Part shown: one piece after another, positions 52,359-61,718 of the stretch | How the letters are laid out: each line of letters opens with the position of its first letter | Position numbering within the stretch: the first letter of the stretch is position 1 | Program-made: the position numbers and the translations under genes | DNA from: AV69 sp036498205 | GTDB taxonomy: Bacteria; Verrucomicrobiota; Verrucomicrobiia; Chthoniobacterales; UBA10450 | Direction: 5' to 3' | NCBI GenBank assembly: GCA_036498205.1 | Contig: DASXIC010000042.1 | Coordinates: 10,560 to 74,559, forward strand | DNA: 64,000 bases | Notes under the pieces: generated by a model | The model's database searches: none | What the model was told of the DNA's origin: nothing | The model's input: only the letters and a program-made list of their open reading frames with translations

Positions 52359-53245
52359 TTGCGAACAACGGGATGAAAATCGGCCGCGTGGTAGGAGCTC
52401 CGGACGAGTGGCCCGGAAGCAACGTGCAGAAATCCTTTCTTCCGCGCGATCGCGCCGTAATTAGCGAAACGTTCGGGTTCGATATATTCGATGACGGGCA
52501 AATGTTTCGTCGTCGGGCGCAAATACTGACCAAGGGTGAGCACCTCGCAACCGACCTCGCGCAAGTCATCCATTGTTTGAAAAAGCTCCGTTTCCAGTTC
52601 GCCCAGTCCGAGCATGATGCCACTCTTAGTTACGATGTTCGGGGAGAGCTCTTTCGCGCGTTTTAAGACACATAGAGATGTGCGGTATTTTGCGCGCGAA
52701 CGCACCTGCGGCGTCAGGCGTTCGACTGTCTCCATGTTATGATTAAAAATGTCCGGGGCGGCCTCAAGCACCACCTGGATGGACGAATCCCGGGCATGAA
52801 AATCCGGGACGAGCACTTCGATCACGATCGAAGAGTCCATTTCGCGAATGGCTGTGATCGTGCGCGCGAAGTGATTCGCTCCGCCATCATCCAGATCGTC
52901 CCGCGCAACGGCGGTGATCACCACATGTTTTAGACCGAGACGCTTAACCGCCTGGGCAACACGCTGCGGTTCGTCTTCTTCCAGGGGAAAAGGCTTTGCC
53001 GTCGTGACCGCGCAAAAACCGCAGGCGCGCGTGCATCTTTCGCCCGCAATCATCATGGTTGCAGTCCCCTGGCTCCAGCATTCCCAGCGATTGGGACACT
53101 GCGCACTTTCGCATACGGTGTGCAACCGGAGATCCGAAATCAGGGCCTTGGTGGAAAAGAAAACAGGATTCGAGGGCAACCGAACCTTGATCCAGGGTGG
53201 TTTTTGAGCCTGGTGTAATGCGGGATCGATTTTGGCGCAGGACAT
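52355..53245 (-). CDS. lipA: Lipoyl synthase
   Basis: 296 aa. Both clusters are visible: auxiliary-cluster cysteines CESAQCPNRWEC, and radical-SAM CTRACGFC. Then VLVPDFHARDSSIQVVLEA, FNHNMETV, MLGLGELETEL and the closing RSSYHA motif (VRSSYHAADF), where the Ser ligates the auxiliary cluster. It inserts sulfur into octanoyl-protein to give lipoamide. lipB is not here. The GT2 gene starts inside its stop. Confidence 0.96.
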   Translation of the reverse strand: MSCAKIDPALHQAQKPPWIKVRLPSNPVFFSTKALISDLRLHTVCESAQCPNRWECWSQGTATMMIAGERCTRACGFCAVTTAKPFPLEEDEPQRVAQAVKRLGLKHVVITAVARDDLDDGGANHFARTITAIREMDSSIVIEVLVPDFHARDSSIQVVLEAAPDIFNHNMETVERLTPQVRSRAKYRTSLCVLKRAKELSPNIVTKSGIMLGLGELETELFQTMDDLREVGCEVLTLGQYLRPTTKHLPVIEYIEPERFANYGAIARKKGFLHVASGPLVRSSYHAADFHPVVRK

Positions 53246-53341
53246 CGCCGAATGTTAATTGCGTGAAATATAAAAGCAAAACACCTGCCAGTTAGCCGTG
53301 GGCGTTAACTCGGGCCCTGAAGACTCCGCCGCGGAGCTCAA

Positions 53342-53947
53342 TCATAATCTTGTCCGGCCAGTTAACGCTTGATAAAGCGTGAGCTCATCTGCTGATTCGA
53401 GGCCCCCTCCGGCCGGCAATCCATGCGCAATCCGGGTCAAGGCCACTGGTTTGCCTTTCAACAACTCAACCAGGTAATTCGTTGTCGCCTCGCCTTCCAC
53501 GTCGGCAGCAAGGGCGAAAATAATTTCAGAAAATTTTTCGCGCTCGATCCGCTCGAGCAACTCCTTTATTCGCAAATCCTCCGGTCCGATATGATCGAGG
53601 GGCGAGATGCGGCCGCCCAGCGCGTGATAGCGACCTCGAAAGGCGCTTGTTTTTTCCAGTGGTAAAATGTCGGTCGCTTGTTCAACGACGCAGAGCAGGT
53701 CGGCGACGCGCGACGTATCCTGGCAAAACTCGCACAGCTCCTGAGTTGCAAAAAACCCGCAAAGCTTGCATGGATGAATCGCCTGGCGCGCGCCAGCGAT
53801 CGCCTTTGCAATTAATTCGGGGTAATCGTGCCGCGATTGGGTTGTCCAGAGAGCAATTCGCTCAGCCGAGCGCGGTCCTATCCCTGGCATTTGCCGCAAT
53901 TGCGAGATCAACTCGCGAAGCGGTGGCGGATACTCTATTTTTCTCAA
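53342..53947 (-). CDS. recR: Recombination protein RecR
   Basis: 201 aa. Helix-hairpin-helix LRQMPGIGPRSAERIALW, zinc finger CKLCGFFATQELCEFC, and Toprim ADLLCVVEQATDILPLEKTSAFRGRYHALGG. RecR loads RecA with RecF/RecO and repairs gaps. Its ATG overlaps the cyclase-domain gene by 4 bp; the ClpX-like gene is upstream of that. dnaX and the ybaB homolog, the usual recR neighbours, are absent. Confidence 0.96.
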   Translation of the reverse strand: MRKIEYPPPLRELISQLRQMPGIGPRSAERIALWTTQSRHDYPELIAKAIAGARQAIHPCKLCGFFATQELCEFCQDTSRVADLLCVVEQATDILPLEKTSAFRGRYHALGGRISPLDHIGPEDLRIKELLERIEREKFSEIIFALAADVEGEATTNYLVELLKGKPVALTRIAHGLPAGGGLESADELTLYQALTGRTRL

Positions 53948-55191
53948 TAGCGATCTTCGCCTGGCGACTCCATCAAATGTAAGGCGAGCGGTTCGAGACG
54001 GCGCAAATAGAGATTGAGCGGTGCGTCCTCTTCCTCTCCCGGTCCGCGTGCCTTTTGAAATTCGTTATAGGCTTCGGCCCAGCGTTTCTCGCGATATAAG
54101 ACAACGCCGTTCCAGAACGAGTCGCGGCGGGCCACCAAATCGTTCGGCGCGTCCGCCGCCAGCGCAAGCGGCTCGTAAATCTCATGCCTGTCCTGGGCGC
54201 TGACTCCGGTTAAAAAATCGATCGGGCGCGCCACGAATGCGCTGCTGGCCAGTTCGAACGTGCGCGGCCCGATGAGAATTCGCGACCCATAAAAACGGTT
54301 GGCAACGGAAAACCGCCGGGCCAGCTCAATCGGTTCACCTATAACGAGAATGTCGCTCCTTTCGCTGACCGGCGCAGCGATAATCTGGCCCGAGCTGACG
54401 CCGACGTGCGCATGGACGTTCAAGGGCGTTTCACCATTGCTACTCTGCAACGCGCTGGCGAAGATCCGCGTCAATTCGAAGGCTGCGCGAACTGCTTTTT
54501 CGGCATGATCGGGGGCACCGTCAGGAAATCCAAATACCCCAACCACCCCTTCGCCATCGGCCGATTGCAAATAGGCCCCGGCCTTGAGCAACGCTTCGCT
54601 AGCCTGTTTATTAAACCTTTCGCTCGTCTGTGCGATCGAGGCAGGCTCGGCACTGTCGGCCAGATCGTATTTGTCAGCGATATCGCACACAATCACGCTG
54701 GTCTCAAAGCTGGCGGCATTCCCCTTAAAAGCGAGCTCACCGGCACGCGCTTTTGAGATTTGATCCTCCGAGACTCTTCCCTCGAGGCCGGCCAGCGCTC
54801 CTCTACGTTTTCGAGCTAGAAGCCGCGCAAATGCTCTCGCGCCGGCATAACTCAAAACGGCCGCGAGAATGCAGGGCAAGGGTTGGAAAGCGACGCCATA
54901 GAGGGCGCACACCCACATCAGCGCCAGCAATTCCGCAACGATCGCAATCACGATCCAACCGACGCGATTCCGGCGAGTGTTTTCCAACGTGAACCAGGCG
55001 ACGGCTAATCCAAGTATTAAAACAAGCGCATATTGCCACGGAGATGTGACCAAACGCGTCATCTCCGATCGGGCGACCAGATTCGCGATCCATGTTTCGG
55101 GAGCGAGCAATATCCCGGACCCATGCAAGACGCCGATAACGAGCGCGACGGCGATCCCGAGCGCGAAGGTAGCGAGGACCGAGCGTTTCAT
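53944..55191 (-). CDS. Membrane protein with class III nucleotide cyclase domain
   Basis: 415 aa. Three or four N-terminal hydrophobic helices (about 5-27, 49-66, 79-100, 106-120) precede a class III cyclase homology domain (about 155-340): VIVCDIADKYDLA aligns with the first metal Asp region. GEGVVGVFGFP aligns with the second metal site, where Glu replaces the usual Asp. HVGVSSGQIIAAPVSERSDILVIGEPIELARRF matches the central loop. A TPR-like tail follows (RRDSFWNGVVLYREKRWAEAYNEFQKA). The Asp-to-Glu change makes catalysis uncertain. The ATG shares one base with the ClpX-like stop (TGATG). Confidence 0.8.
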   Translation of the reverse strand: MKRSVLATFALGIAVALVIGVLHGSGILLAPETWIANLVARSEMTRLVTSPWQYALVLILGLAVAWFTLENTRRNRVGWIVIAIVAELLALMWVCALYGVAFQPLPCILAAVLSYAGARAFARLLARKRRGALAGLEGRVSEDQISKARAGELAFKGNAASFETSVIVCDIADKYDLADSAEPASIAQTSERFNKQASEALLKAGAYLQSADGEGVVGVFGFPDGAPDHAEKAVRAAFELTRIFASALQSSNGETPLNVHAHVGVSSGQIIAAPVSERSDILVIGEPIELARRFSVANRFYGSRILIGPRTFELASSAFVARPIDFLTGVSAQDRHEIYEPLALAADAPNDLVARRDSFWNGVVLYREKRWAEAYNEFQKARGPGEEEDAPLNLYLRRLEPLALHLMESPGEDRY

Positions 55192-56780
55192 CAGAGCTGA
55201 CTCTCTGAGCGTGCAGGATAATAGGATTGCACGACTAAATCGCTCAGAAATTTGTCCGGCGTATCAACCGCAGTCATCGGAATTCTAAATTTCTTCTGCC
55301 CGGAGTTTTTCTGCACAAGGCTCAAGCCAAAATGAAAATCGCGGAACAAATGCGCACATAAATCCATGATCGACATCTTCTCGGCCTGAGCCCGTTCGAC
55401 CAACCGCTGTCGGGCCGCGTCCTCGAATTCAAGCTCCAATTCGTATTGTTTTCTAAAATTTTCGGCAAATACGTCGATCTGATGGTCGAGCGCAACCACT
55501 TCGTGTTTGTGGCCTTCTGCGAGCAAACGATCGAGGACGAGCTTCGGTTCGCGCACGAGCTCGGCGGTGACGCGTAATTGGCTGATTCCCGAGCCGGCAA
55601 GGTAAAATTTAAAATCACGAAACAGTTTTTCCCAAACCGTGAGCAAGCCCCGCGCTCCGGTTTTTTCTTTCGCGCCAGCTTCCGCCATCAAACGCAACGC
55701 TTCGTCTTCGAAACTAATGGCGATTCCATAGGCACGAAATGCGCGTTCGTATTGCCGAAGCAAACTGCCTTCGGAATACTTCATAATATTAAAGAGGTCA
55801 TCGGCGGACAATTCTTCGCACACGACCCGAACCGGTAACCGGCCAATGAATTCCGGCTCGAAACCGAACTCGATGAAATCCTGCGTGGTGACATGCTGAA
55901 ACAGTTCGTTGTCCATGACACGAATCGGCTCGGCACTGAAGCCGATTTGGCTGCGCGCGATCCGCTGCGAAACCTGTCCCTTTAACCGCTCGAATGCGCC
56001 GCTAACAACGAACAAAATGTCGCGTGTACTGATCGTTTGCCGGCTGGTCTTGCCGCGTCTTTGGAATTCGAGCGCTGCCTGGATCTGCCCCTGCAAATCC
56101 ATGGCACTGCGCAGGGGCACTTCGGTCTCCTCCATTAACTTCAACAGTGTCGTCTGCACGCCGCGACCGCTCACGTCGCGTCCAATCATGTTGCCGGCCG
56201 AGGCGATTTTGTCGATCTCGTCAATATAAATGATACCAAACTGCGCCCTGTTTACATCTCCATCGGCCTTGTGCACCAGTTCCCTGACCAGATCTTCCAC
56301 GTCGCCGCCGACATAACCGGTTTCGCTGAACTTTGTGGCATCAGCTTTGACGAAAGGAACTTTGATGAGCTCTGCAATGTGTTTGATCAGGTAAGTTTTC
56401 CCCACCCCGGTCGGCCCGACCAGGATCACGTTTTGCTTGGCGTATTCCGTCTCTGCCGCGCGCGCTGGATTTTCCTTTTCCAGGCGACGTACGTCCTTCA
56501 CATGATTGTAATGATCGCATACCGCGATCGAGAGGACTTTCTTTGCCTCGTCTTGCTTGATTACAAAACGATCGAGATGGGCTTTGATATCGCGCGGCAA
56601 AAAATGAAAGTCGAAATCGCTGGCGGATTCAGGGGGCGGCTTCTCTTCCGCGCCGGTCTCGACCGTTTCCGGCTGTGCCATGGTGGTAAATGCCACCCGG
56701 TCACCAAAATTCGACTTCATGAACTCTGAGAGTTTCGATCTCAGTTCCTCGGGCGAGGGAAATGGCGGATTGGGTTCCAT
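55191..56780 (-). CDS. ClpX-like AAA+ ATPase without zinc-binding domain
   Basis: 529 aa from the ATG at 56780 (MEPNPPFPSPEELRSKL); the ATG at 56801 is an alternative. The AAA+ module has Walker A GPTGVGKT (about 122-129), Walker B IIYIDEIDKIA, pore loop GYVGGD and an IGF loop (SQIGFSAEP, about 279-281). In ClpX that IGF loop docks on ClpP. The Cys4 zinc domain of ClpX at the N-terminus is absent, replaced by an unrelated 55-residue acidic segment, and a C-terminal extension of about 100 residues is added. It heads an operon with the cyclase-domain gene and recR. Confidence 0.88.
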   Translation of the reverse strand: MEPNPPFPSPEELRSKLSEFMKSNFGDRVAFTTMAQPETVETGAEEKPPPESASDFDFHFLPRDIKAHLDRFVIKQDEAKKVLSIAVCDHYNHVKDVRRLEKENPARAAETEYAKQNVILVGPTGVGKTYLIKHIAELIKVPFVKADATKFSETGYVGGDVEDLVRELVHKADGDVNRAQFGIIYIDEIDKIASAGNMIGRDVSGRGVQTTLLKLMEETEVPLRSAMDLQGQIQAALEFQRRGKTSRQTISTRDILFVVSGAFERLKGQVSQRIARSQIGFSAEPIRVMDNELFQHVTTQDFIEFGFEPEFIGRLPVRVVCEELSADDLFNIMKYSEGSLLRQYERAFRAYGIAISFEDEALRLMAEAGAKEKTGARGLLTVWEKLFRDFKFYLAGSGISQLRVTAELVREPKLVLDRLLAEGHKHEVVALDHQIDVFAENFRKQYELELEFEDAARQRLVERAQAEKMSIMDLCAHLFRDFHFGLSLVQKNSGQKKFRIPMTAVDTPDKFLSDLVVQSYYPARSESQL

Positions 56781-56891
56781 GGCGGAATGAAAATCTAACA
56801 CTCGCGCACCGGCTGTAAACGGCAGCAGCGCGAACCATCTTCACTTCACCCTGTGATTTGCGTGAAGCCAATATCAGCGCGATTCAGCGGC

Positions 56892-57818
56892 ATGACCGCG
56901 CCGGAACCTGTCGCCGCCCGCGAATTTACCGTTCTGCCGCCAGATGCCAGAAGACGGATCGATGTCTTTCTTGCAGCGCAGGTTCCAGAATCTTCGCGCG
57001 CTCGAATCCAAAAATTAATTCGCGAGGGGTTTGTTACGTTAAACGGCACTACCACACGGGCGGCAGAGCCAGTGCGAACAGGCGATCGAGTCAGACTAAC
57101 TGAACCGCCAGTTACGTCGCTCGATGTCCAACCGGAAGAGATTGCGCTGTCGGTTTTATACGAAGACACGGACCTTCTCGTTCTCAATAAACCGGCGGGC
57201 ATCTCGGTTCATCCCGGAGCCGGACGCGCCACTGGGACACTGGTGAACGCGTTACTTGCTCATTGTAAAAATCTCTCCGGCATCGGCGGCAGGCAACGCC
57301 CCGGAATTGTTCATCGGCTCGACAAGGGAACGAGCGGCTGCCTGGTAGTGGCAAAGAACGACTACGCGCATTTGGCCCTTTCCAAACAATTCGCCGCCAG
57401 ATCCGTGGAAAAAATATATTTAGCGCTCGTCGCCGGAAAGCTCCGGCGCAATTCCGGGATTATCGAGGCGCCGATTGCGCGCCACCGCGTTCATCGAAAG
57501 AAAATGGCGACCACCAGCAAAGGCGGGCGTGAGGCGCGCACCGACTTTCGTGTGGTGCGCAGCAATGCGATTGCGAGTCTCTTGGAGTGCCGGTTGCACA
57601 GCGGGCGGACGCATCAGATTCGCGTCCATCTCCAGCATCTCGGCCATCCTATTTTGGGCGACCTAGTTTACGGCGGTAGAAATGCCCGGATGTGTCTCCG
57701 GCCAATGTTGCACGCATCGAAACTCTCGTTTGATCATCCGCGAACAAATGCCCGAATGCATTTCACAGCGGACCTGCCAGACGATTTTAAAGCTGCCATG
57801 CACGAAATCTTGATTTAG
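56892..57818 (+). CDS. RluD-family 23S rRNA/tRNA pseudouridine synthase
   Basis: 308 aa from ATG 56892; a GTG at 56853 would add 13 residues. S4-like domain RRIDVFLAAQVPESSRARIQKLIREGFVTLNG, then the catalytic core LVLNKPAGISVHPGAG, GIVHRLDKGTSGCLVVAKND with the catalytic Asp, and SGRTHQIRVHLQHLGHPILGD. RluC, RluD or another subtype cannot be settled by motif. It is divergent from the ClpX-like gene. Its stop overlaps the GT-C gene by 4 bp (convergent). Confidence 0.92.
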   Translation: MTAPEPVAAREFTVLPPDARRRIDVFLAAQVPESSRARIQKLIREGFVTLNGTTTRAAEPVRTGDRVRLTEPPVTSLDVQPEEIALSVLYEDTDLLVLNKPAGISVHPGAGRATGTLVNALLAHCKNLSGIGGRQRPGIVHRLDKGTSGCLVVAKNDYAHLALSKQFAARSVEKIYLALVAGKLRRNSGIIEAPIARHRVHRKKMATTSKGGREARTDFRVVRSNAIASLLECRLHSGRTHQIRVHLQHLGHPILGDLVYGGRNARMCLRPMLHASKLSFDHPRTNARMHFTADLPDDFKAAMHEILI

Positions 57819-59095
57819 GCCGGCTCGCTTCGCGACAATCTTTGTCGAATAAGCATCACAATTGCGAAGAGGACCGGCAGAAGGATTATTCCCCGCATCC
57901 AGGGTTCGGCACGCCAGGGTAAGGCGAAGAGCCGCTCGTTAAAGAACAGATAGTAGGCGAAAATAGTGACGCTAAGAAAATGCCAGGCGAATGCCCGGCG
58001 CCACGTCGCGATCGGCAGAATCCATGTGATATACCATGCGTGCAACACTGGCGCTAAAATGATCGCGACGCCAAGCGACCAGAGCATTCCGCGCCGCCAG
58101 TTCCGCGCGAACAACAACGCGACAAGCGTCGACCCGATTATGATCACAACATCGTAACGATAGTGTTGCTGATGCCAGTTCGACCAAACTGTATCTTCGA
58201 CTGTCCACCATAAAAGATCGTTCAAGCGGCTGATCTGCGGAAAGTCGCCGAATAAATTCCATTGTCCTATCCGATAAAACCCGAAAATCGCTCCCATCGC
58301 TGCGGGTAGAAGAAGTGCGGATACGAGCACGACCGCGTATCGGCGAAGCGCAAAAATTGCCGGTAGAAGGAGAACAATCGTCACCGGTCGGAACGAAACC
58401 GCGATTCCTAGAGCAATCGCCCCGGCGAACGCATAACTCAGGCGCGCCTGGCCGCCCGCGCTGGTTTCAAAGCGCGTCAGGCAAAAGACCGCTGCGACGG
58501 TCGCAAGCAGAACGAGACTGTCGAAATGCGCCGCGCCGAAAAAGCTGTAGGCAATCAATGGATTCCAGGCAAACCACGAAGCTGTCCGCAGGTCTACAAG
58601 CTTTAGCAAAAGTGCGATCGCCAGAAGGTCGGCCGCGCCAAAGATGAGCTTATATGCCAGAACGCCGTGGCTAAAGGGAATTGTGCGAAACAGGACTTCT
58701 ATACCAGGCGAATACGAAGTCGGCTCGGCGTTTCGTGGTATCCGAGCCAGGTCCAGCGTTCCTTCAGAGAAACGAAAATCGCCTGGAGAAGCTTCGTACG
58801 GATTGAGACCGCCACGCTGAATCATGCCATCGGCCTGATATCGCCAAAGTTCATTAGCCGGTGTGAGAGGGAACGCGAGCAGACGCAGCCCTATCGCGAC
58901 CGACCAAAATATCCAGCAGGCTCTCGTGCCCTCGGCGGCAAATTCGGACGCCGCCAACAGGTAAGCGAGGCCGCAAAGAATCGCCGCGACGACAAACTTA
59001 ATCGGCATCATTTCAAGGGCCCAATCGTCAAAAAAATTGAGGGAAGCGAAAAGCCCTAGCTGCGCTCCGAGCGCCATCCAAAAGCGGAATTTCAC
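57815..59095 (-). CDS. GT-C-type polytopic membrane glycosyltransferase candidate
   Basis: 426 aa, about eleven hydrophobic helices. The first external loop has YQADGMIQRGGLNPYEASPGDF with the Asp and Tyr pattern of polyprenyl-phosphate-sugar GT-C enzymes (DUF2029/mannosyltransferase style), and LTPANELWRYQADG resembles the LDxxDxxRYxxDG type signature. No soluble domain. Its ATG directly abuts the stop of the upstream GH-GT2 gene on the same strand (0-bp gap), so the two should be made together. The donor would be a lipid-linked sugar. Family placement is by memory. Confidence 0.7.
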   Translation of the reverse strand: MKFRFWMALGAQLGLFASLNFFDDWALEMMPIKFVVAAILCGLAYLLAASEFAAEGTRACWIFWSVAIGLRLLAFPLTPANELWRYQADGMIQRGGLNPYEASPGDFRFSEGTLDLARIPRNAEPTSYSPGIEVLFRTIPFSHGVLAYKLIFGAADLLAIALLLKLVDLRTASWFAWNPLIAYSFFGAAHFDSLVLLATVAAVFCLTRFETSAGGQARLSYAFAGAIALGIAVSFRPVTIVLLLPAIFALRRYAVVLVSALLLPAAMGAIFGFYRIGQWNLFGDFPQISRLNDLLWWTVEDTVWSNWHQQHYRYDVVIIIGSTLVALLFARNWRRGMLWSLGVAIILAPVLHAWYITWILPIATWRRAFAWHFLSVTIFAYYLFFNERLFALPWRAEPWMRGIILLPVLFAIVMLIRQRLSRSEPA

Positions 59096-61645
59096 TTAGT
59101 CGACTGCCGATCTAATGGAAAAAGGGTTGCCTAGTCGCGAACGAATGAAGCGTCGCATGTTCAAACGGTGGGCGGCGAGGTCGACAAGCTCCGCAACGCG
59201 AGATCGAAGGCGGTGCCCTCGAATGGCAAGGAACGCCAGGAATGCTACGTAGGGTCCGACAAAGACGACGGGAACCTGCCTGGTATTGAGAAAATGATAA
59301 ATGAGAAGACTGACAACGATAAGGTTTACCACGACTGTGGTAGTGACATAACGATAACCGAGACGAACGCGGGTAAGACATTTGGCTCCGCCGTGATATT
59401 CGGTCACTGTCTGCAAGACAATGCTCCACCAGAAATTGCCGTAGATCAGGAGATCCCAGTCCTGCCAGCCGGTATCGACGGAGTAGCGCCAGCTTTCTGA
59501 GTCGAGCAAAGCAATAATGTGTTGTAGCAAAGCGTGTCGGTCTTTGCCCTCTTCACTCCAGTAAATCCGGCGACGCCGATTTCCTCTAGATTTAGCGTCT
59601 GCAGGCAATTGTTCGTGTGTGGCAATGACCGCCCCGGGGGTGCGTTTGAAATGGAGCCAGGTGAAGTATCGCGACCAACCGCGAACGAGCGGCTGGGTGA
59701 AGGCTAGAAACATGACTAATAGCCTCGCGGCAACCGTATCGAAGCGCGGCTCGATCCTTGCCCGAACCATGTAGGAAAGCGCAACGCACAGCGTCCCGCC
59801 CAGCATCAAGTAGGGCAGGATCCGTAAGGCAGGTAAAAACACTCCCAAGCCGAAAAGAAAAATAGTCAGCGCGAACCACTCTATGCTGCTGAGGTAGGCC
59901 GCGACGTCCGACTGCGGTGTCGGATAAATGGATTGGAAGAAACCGTCGCCGAAGATTCCGTGATAAATTGCGGGCCGATTAATAAACCAACTGAATCGTG
60001 GCGCGCCATAAATCTGGCCCCGCCACTTGGCCGTACCGGTCGGCCCGAAAAAGATCAGATGCTTGAAGCGCAGAAGTGATTCAGCCTCGCCGTAGCCCGT
60101 TTGTTGGTTGTAAAAAGCGCGCAGCGTAAATCGGCGATGATGCCATACGATCGCGGTGGGACTGAATGCAATGACGCCGCCGGCTTGTTGTACCCGCCAG
60201 CAAAAGTCCACGTCGTCTCCGGCTTTGCGATACTCGGAATCGAACCCGCCGACGCTTCGAAATGTCCAGCGCCAAAACGCCATGTTACAACCGGGAATGT
60301 GCTCGGCAATCGTATCGGTCAAAAGGACGTGGCTCGGGCCGCCGGGAGCCGCAGCCACACATGCCTGGATCCAATTGCGGGCCGGCGGTGGGACGTTTGG
60401 CCCACCTGCGCCGGCATAGTCACCACTGACAAGAGTTCCAATCAGGTAATAAAGCCAATCGACATCTGCCATGCAGTCGGAGTCAGTGTAAACAAAGACT
60501 TCGCCGCGAGCTGCGGCGGCGCCGGTATTGCGAGCGGCGCTAAGTCCACGATTCGGCTGATGAATGTAACGAACATTGGGGAACTCGGCGGCAATTTGCG
60601 CGGTATCGTCCGTCGATCCGTCGTCAACCAGGAGGATTTCGTACTCAGGGTAATTCAGCTTCGTTAGTGATTCCAAGCATGCGCGCAAAGTGGCGGCGCC
60701 ATTAAAGGAACAAACAATGATGGAAACTGCTGGTGTCCGCGTTAAGGAGGAATGCGGCAGGGCAGAATCGTTCTGGCCGAGTTTTTCGCGCAAGGCGAAG
60801 AAAGCTTTCTTCGGTTGCCGATCGCGGGTGACGAGACCGAAGGCCCAATCGGTAATTTCCTGATCGCCAGTATACCATTCGTCGGTCCAGGTAAAAAACA
60901 CAGTACCAGCCAGTCCACATTTGATTACACTGTCGACGTGCCAGCTGAGAAGTGATGCTTGCTCCTCTTCCGAGTGGCGAATCGTGTCCATGCCAAATTC
61001 GCCGAGAATAAGCGGTCGATCCTCGGTCAGATTTTGCAGGCGTAACAGATAGCGCTCGAAATCGTGCTGATTGTGCAGGTAAACGTTGAAGCAATAGAAA
61101 TCGACGTTCTGGGGAAGCAGAAATTCCGTCGGCGGATAGGTAGCATAGGAATAGAGAGCTTGAGGCGAGATCTCCCGGCCCGACGTGATGAGATGTTCGA
61201 TGAATTCAGTAACGCGACGGACACCGAGCCAGCGCACCATTTGAGGCGCAATTTCGTTTCCGACCAGATAGGCCAGCACGGCCGGATGATTGCGGTGAGA
61301 TTTAATCGCCTCAGTGACCGAGCGAATGATTTCTTTGCGGGCGGATTTTTCGCGCAGAAACTCGATATGTTTTGCCCAGGGGAGCGTAACCAGCACGCGC
61401 AGCCCGGCAGCGTGACAGACATCCAGGAACCAGGCCGGCGGTGAGTGGTAAACACGAACGATGTTCAGTCCCAGCGTCCGAATAGCAGCCAAATCAGTCG
61501 CAGCCTGTTTGGGGTCGCCCAGGAAGTTGCCGGCGTTATCGGGCTTAAATGGCCCATAGGTCACGCCCTTTAGGAAAATTTTGCGGTCGCCTTTGAAGAA
61601 AAATTTTCCAACGGCGCGGACCGGCTCCGCGGAAGAAACGCTCAC
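59096..61645 (-). CDS. Fused glycoside hydrolase (GH-A TIM barrel) and GT2 glycosyltransferase
   Basis: 849 aa, no signal peptide. Residues 10-290 form a clan GH-A (GH2/GH5-like) barrel: KGVTYGPF, acid/base Glu131 in YLVGNEIAP, nucleophile Glu216 in ILGEFGMD. Residues 305-560 are a GT2 domain: VSIIVCSFNGAATLRACL, DDGSTDD, DSDCM (DxD, about 388-390) and FRSVGGFDSEYRKAGDDVDFCWR. Four to six helices occupy about 610-680 and 765-815. No helix lies between GH and GT, so both should face the cytoplasm. Likely makes or remodels a surface glycan; the substrate is unknown. The GT-C gene follows directly. Confidence 0.88.
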   Translation of the reverse strand: MSVSSAEPVRAVGKFFFKGDRKIFLKGVTYGPFKPDNAGNFLGDPKQAATDLAAIRTLGLNIVRVYHSPPAWFLDVCHAAGLRVLVTLPWAKHIEFLREKSARKEIIRSVTEAIKSHRNHPAVLAYLVGNEIAPQMVRWLGVRRVTEFIEHLITSGREISPQALYSYATYPPTEFLLPQNVDFYCFNVYLHNQHDFERYLLRLQNLTEDRPLILGEFGMDTIRHSEEEQASLLSWHVDSVIKCGLAGTVFFTWTDEWYTGDQEITDWAFGLVTRDRQPKKAFFALREKLGQNDSALPHSSLTRTPAVSIIVCSFNGAATLRACLESLTKLNYPEYEILLVDDGSTDDTAQIAAEFPNVRYIHQPNRGLSAARNTGAAAARGEVFVYTDSDCMADVDWLYYLIGTLVSGDYAGAGGPNVPPPARNWIQACVAAAPGGPSHVLLTDTIAEHIPGCNMAFWRWTFRSVGGFDSEYRKAGDDVDFCWRVQQAGGVIAFSPTAIVWHHRRFTLRAFYNQQTGYGEAESLLRFKHLIFFGPTGTAKWRGQIYGAPRFSWFINRPAIYHGIFGDGFFQSIYPTPQSDVAAYLSSIEWFALTIFLFGLGVFLPALRILPYLMLGGTLCVALSYMVRARIEPRFDTVAARLLVMFLAFTQPLVRGWSRYFTWLHFKRTPGAVIATHEQLPADAKSRGNRRRRIYWSEEGKDRHALLQHIIALLDSESWRYSVDTGWQDWDLLIYGNFWWSIVLQTVTEYHGGAKCLTRVRLGYRYVTTTVVVNLIVVSLLIYHFLNTRQVPVVFVGPYVAFLAFLAIRGHRLRSRVAELVDLAAHRLNMRRFIRSRLGNPFSIRSAVD

Positions 61646-61718
61646 ACCGGCAGTTCCCTAGACCAAGCGAGCCACGGACGCAAAACTTAAAGGACAAATT
61701 TACCGGTGAGCCACCGCC

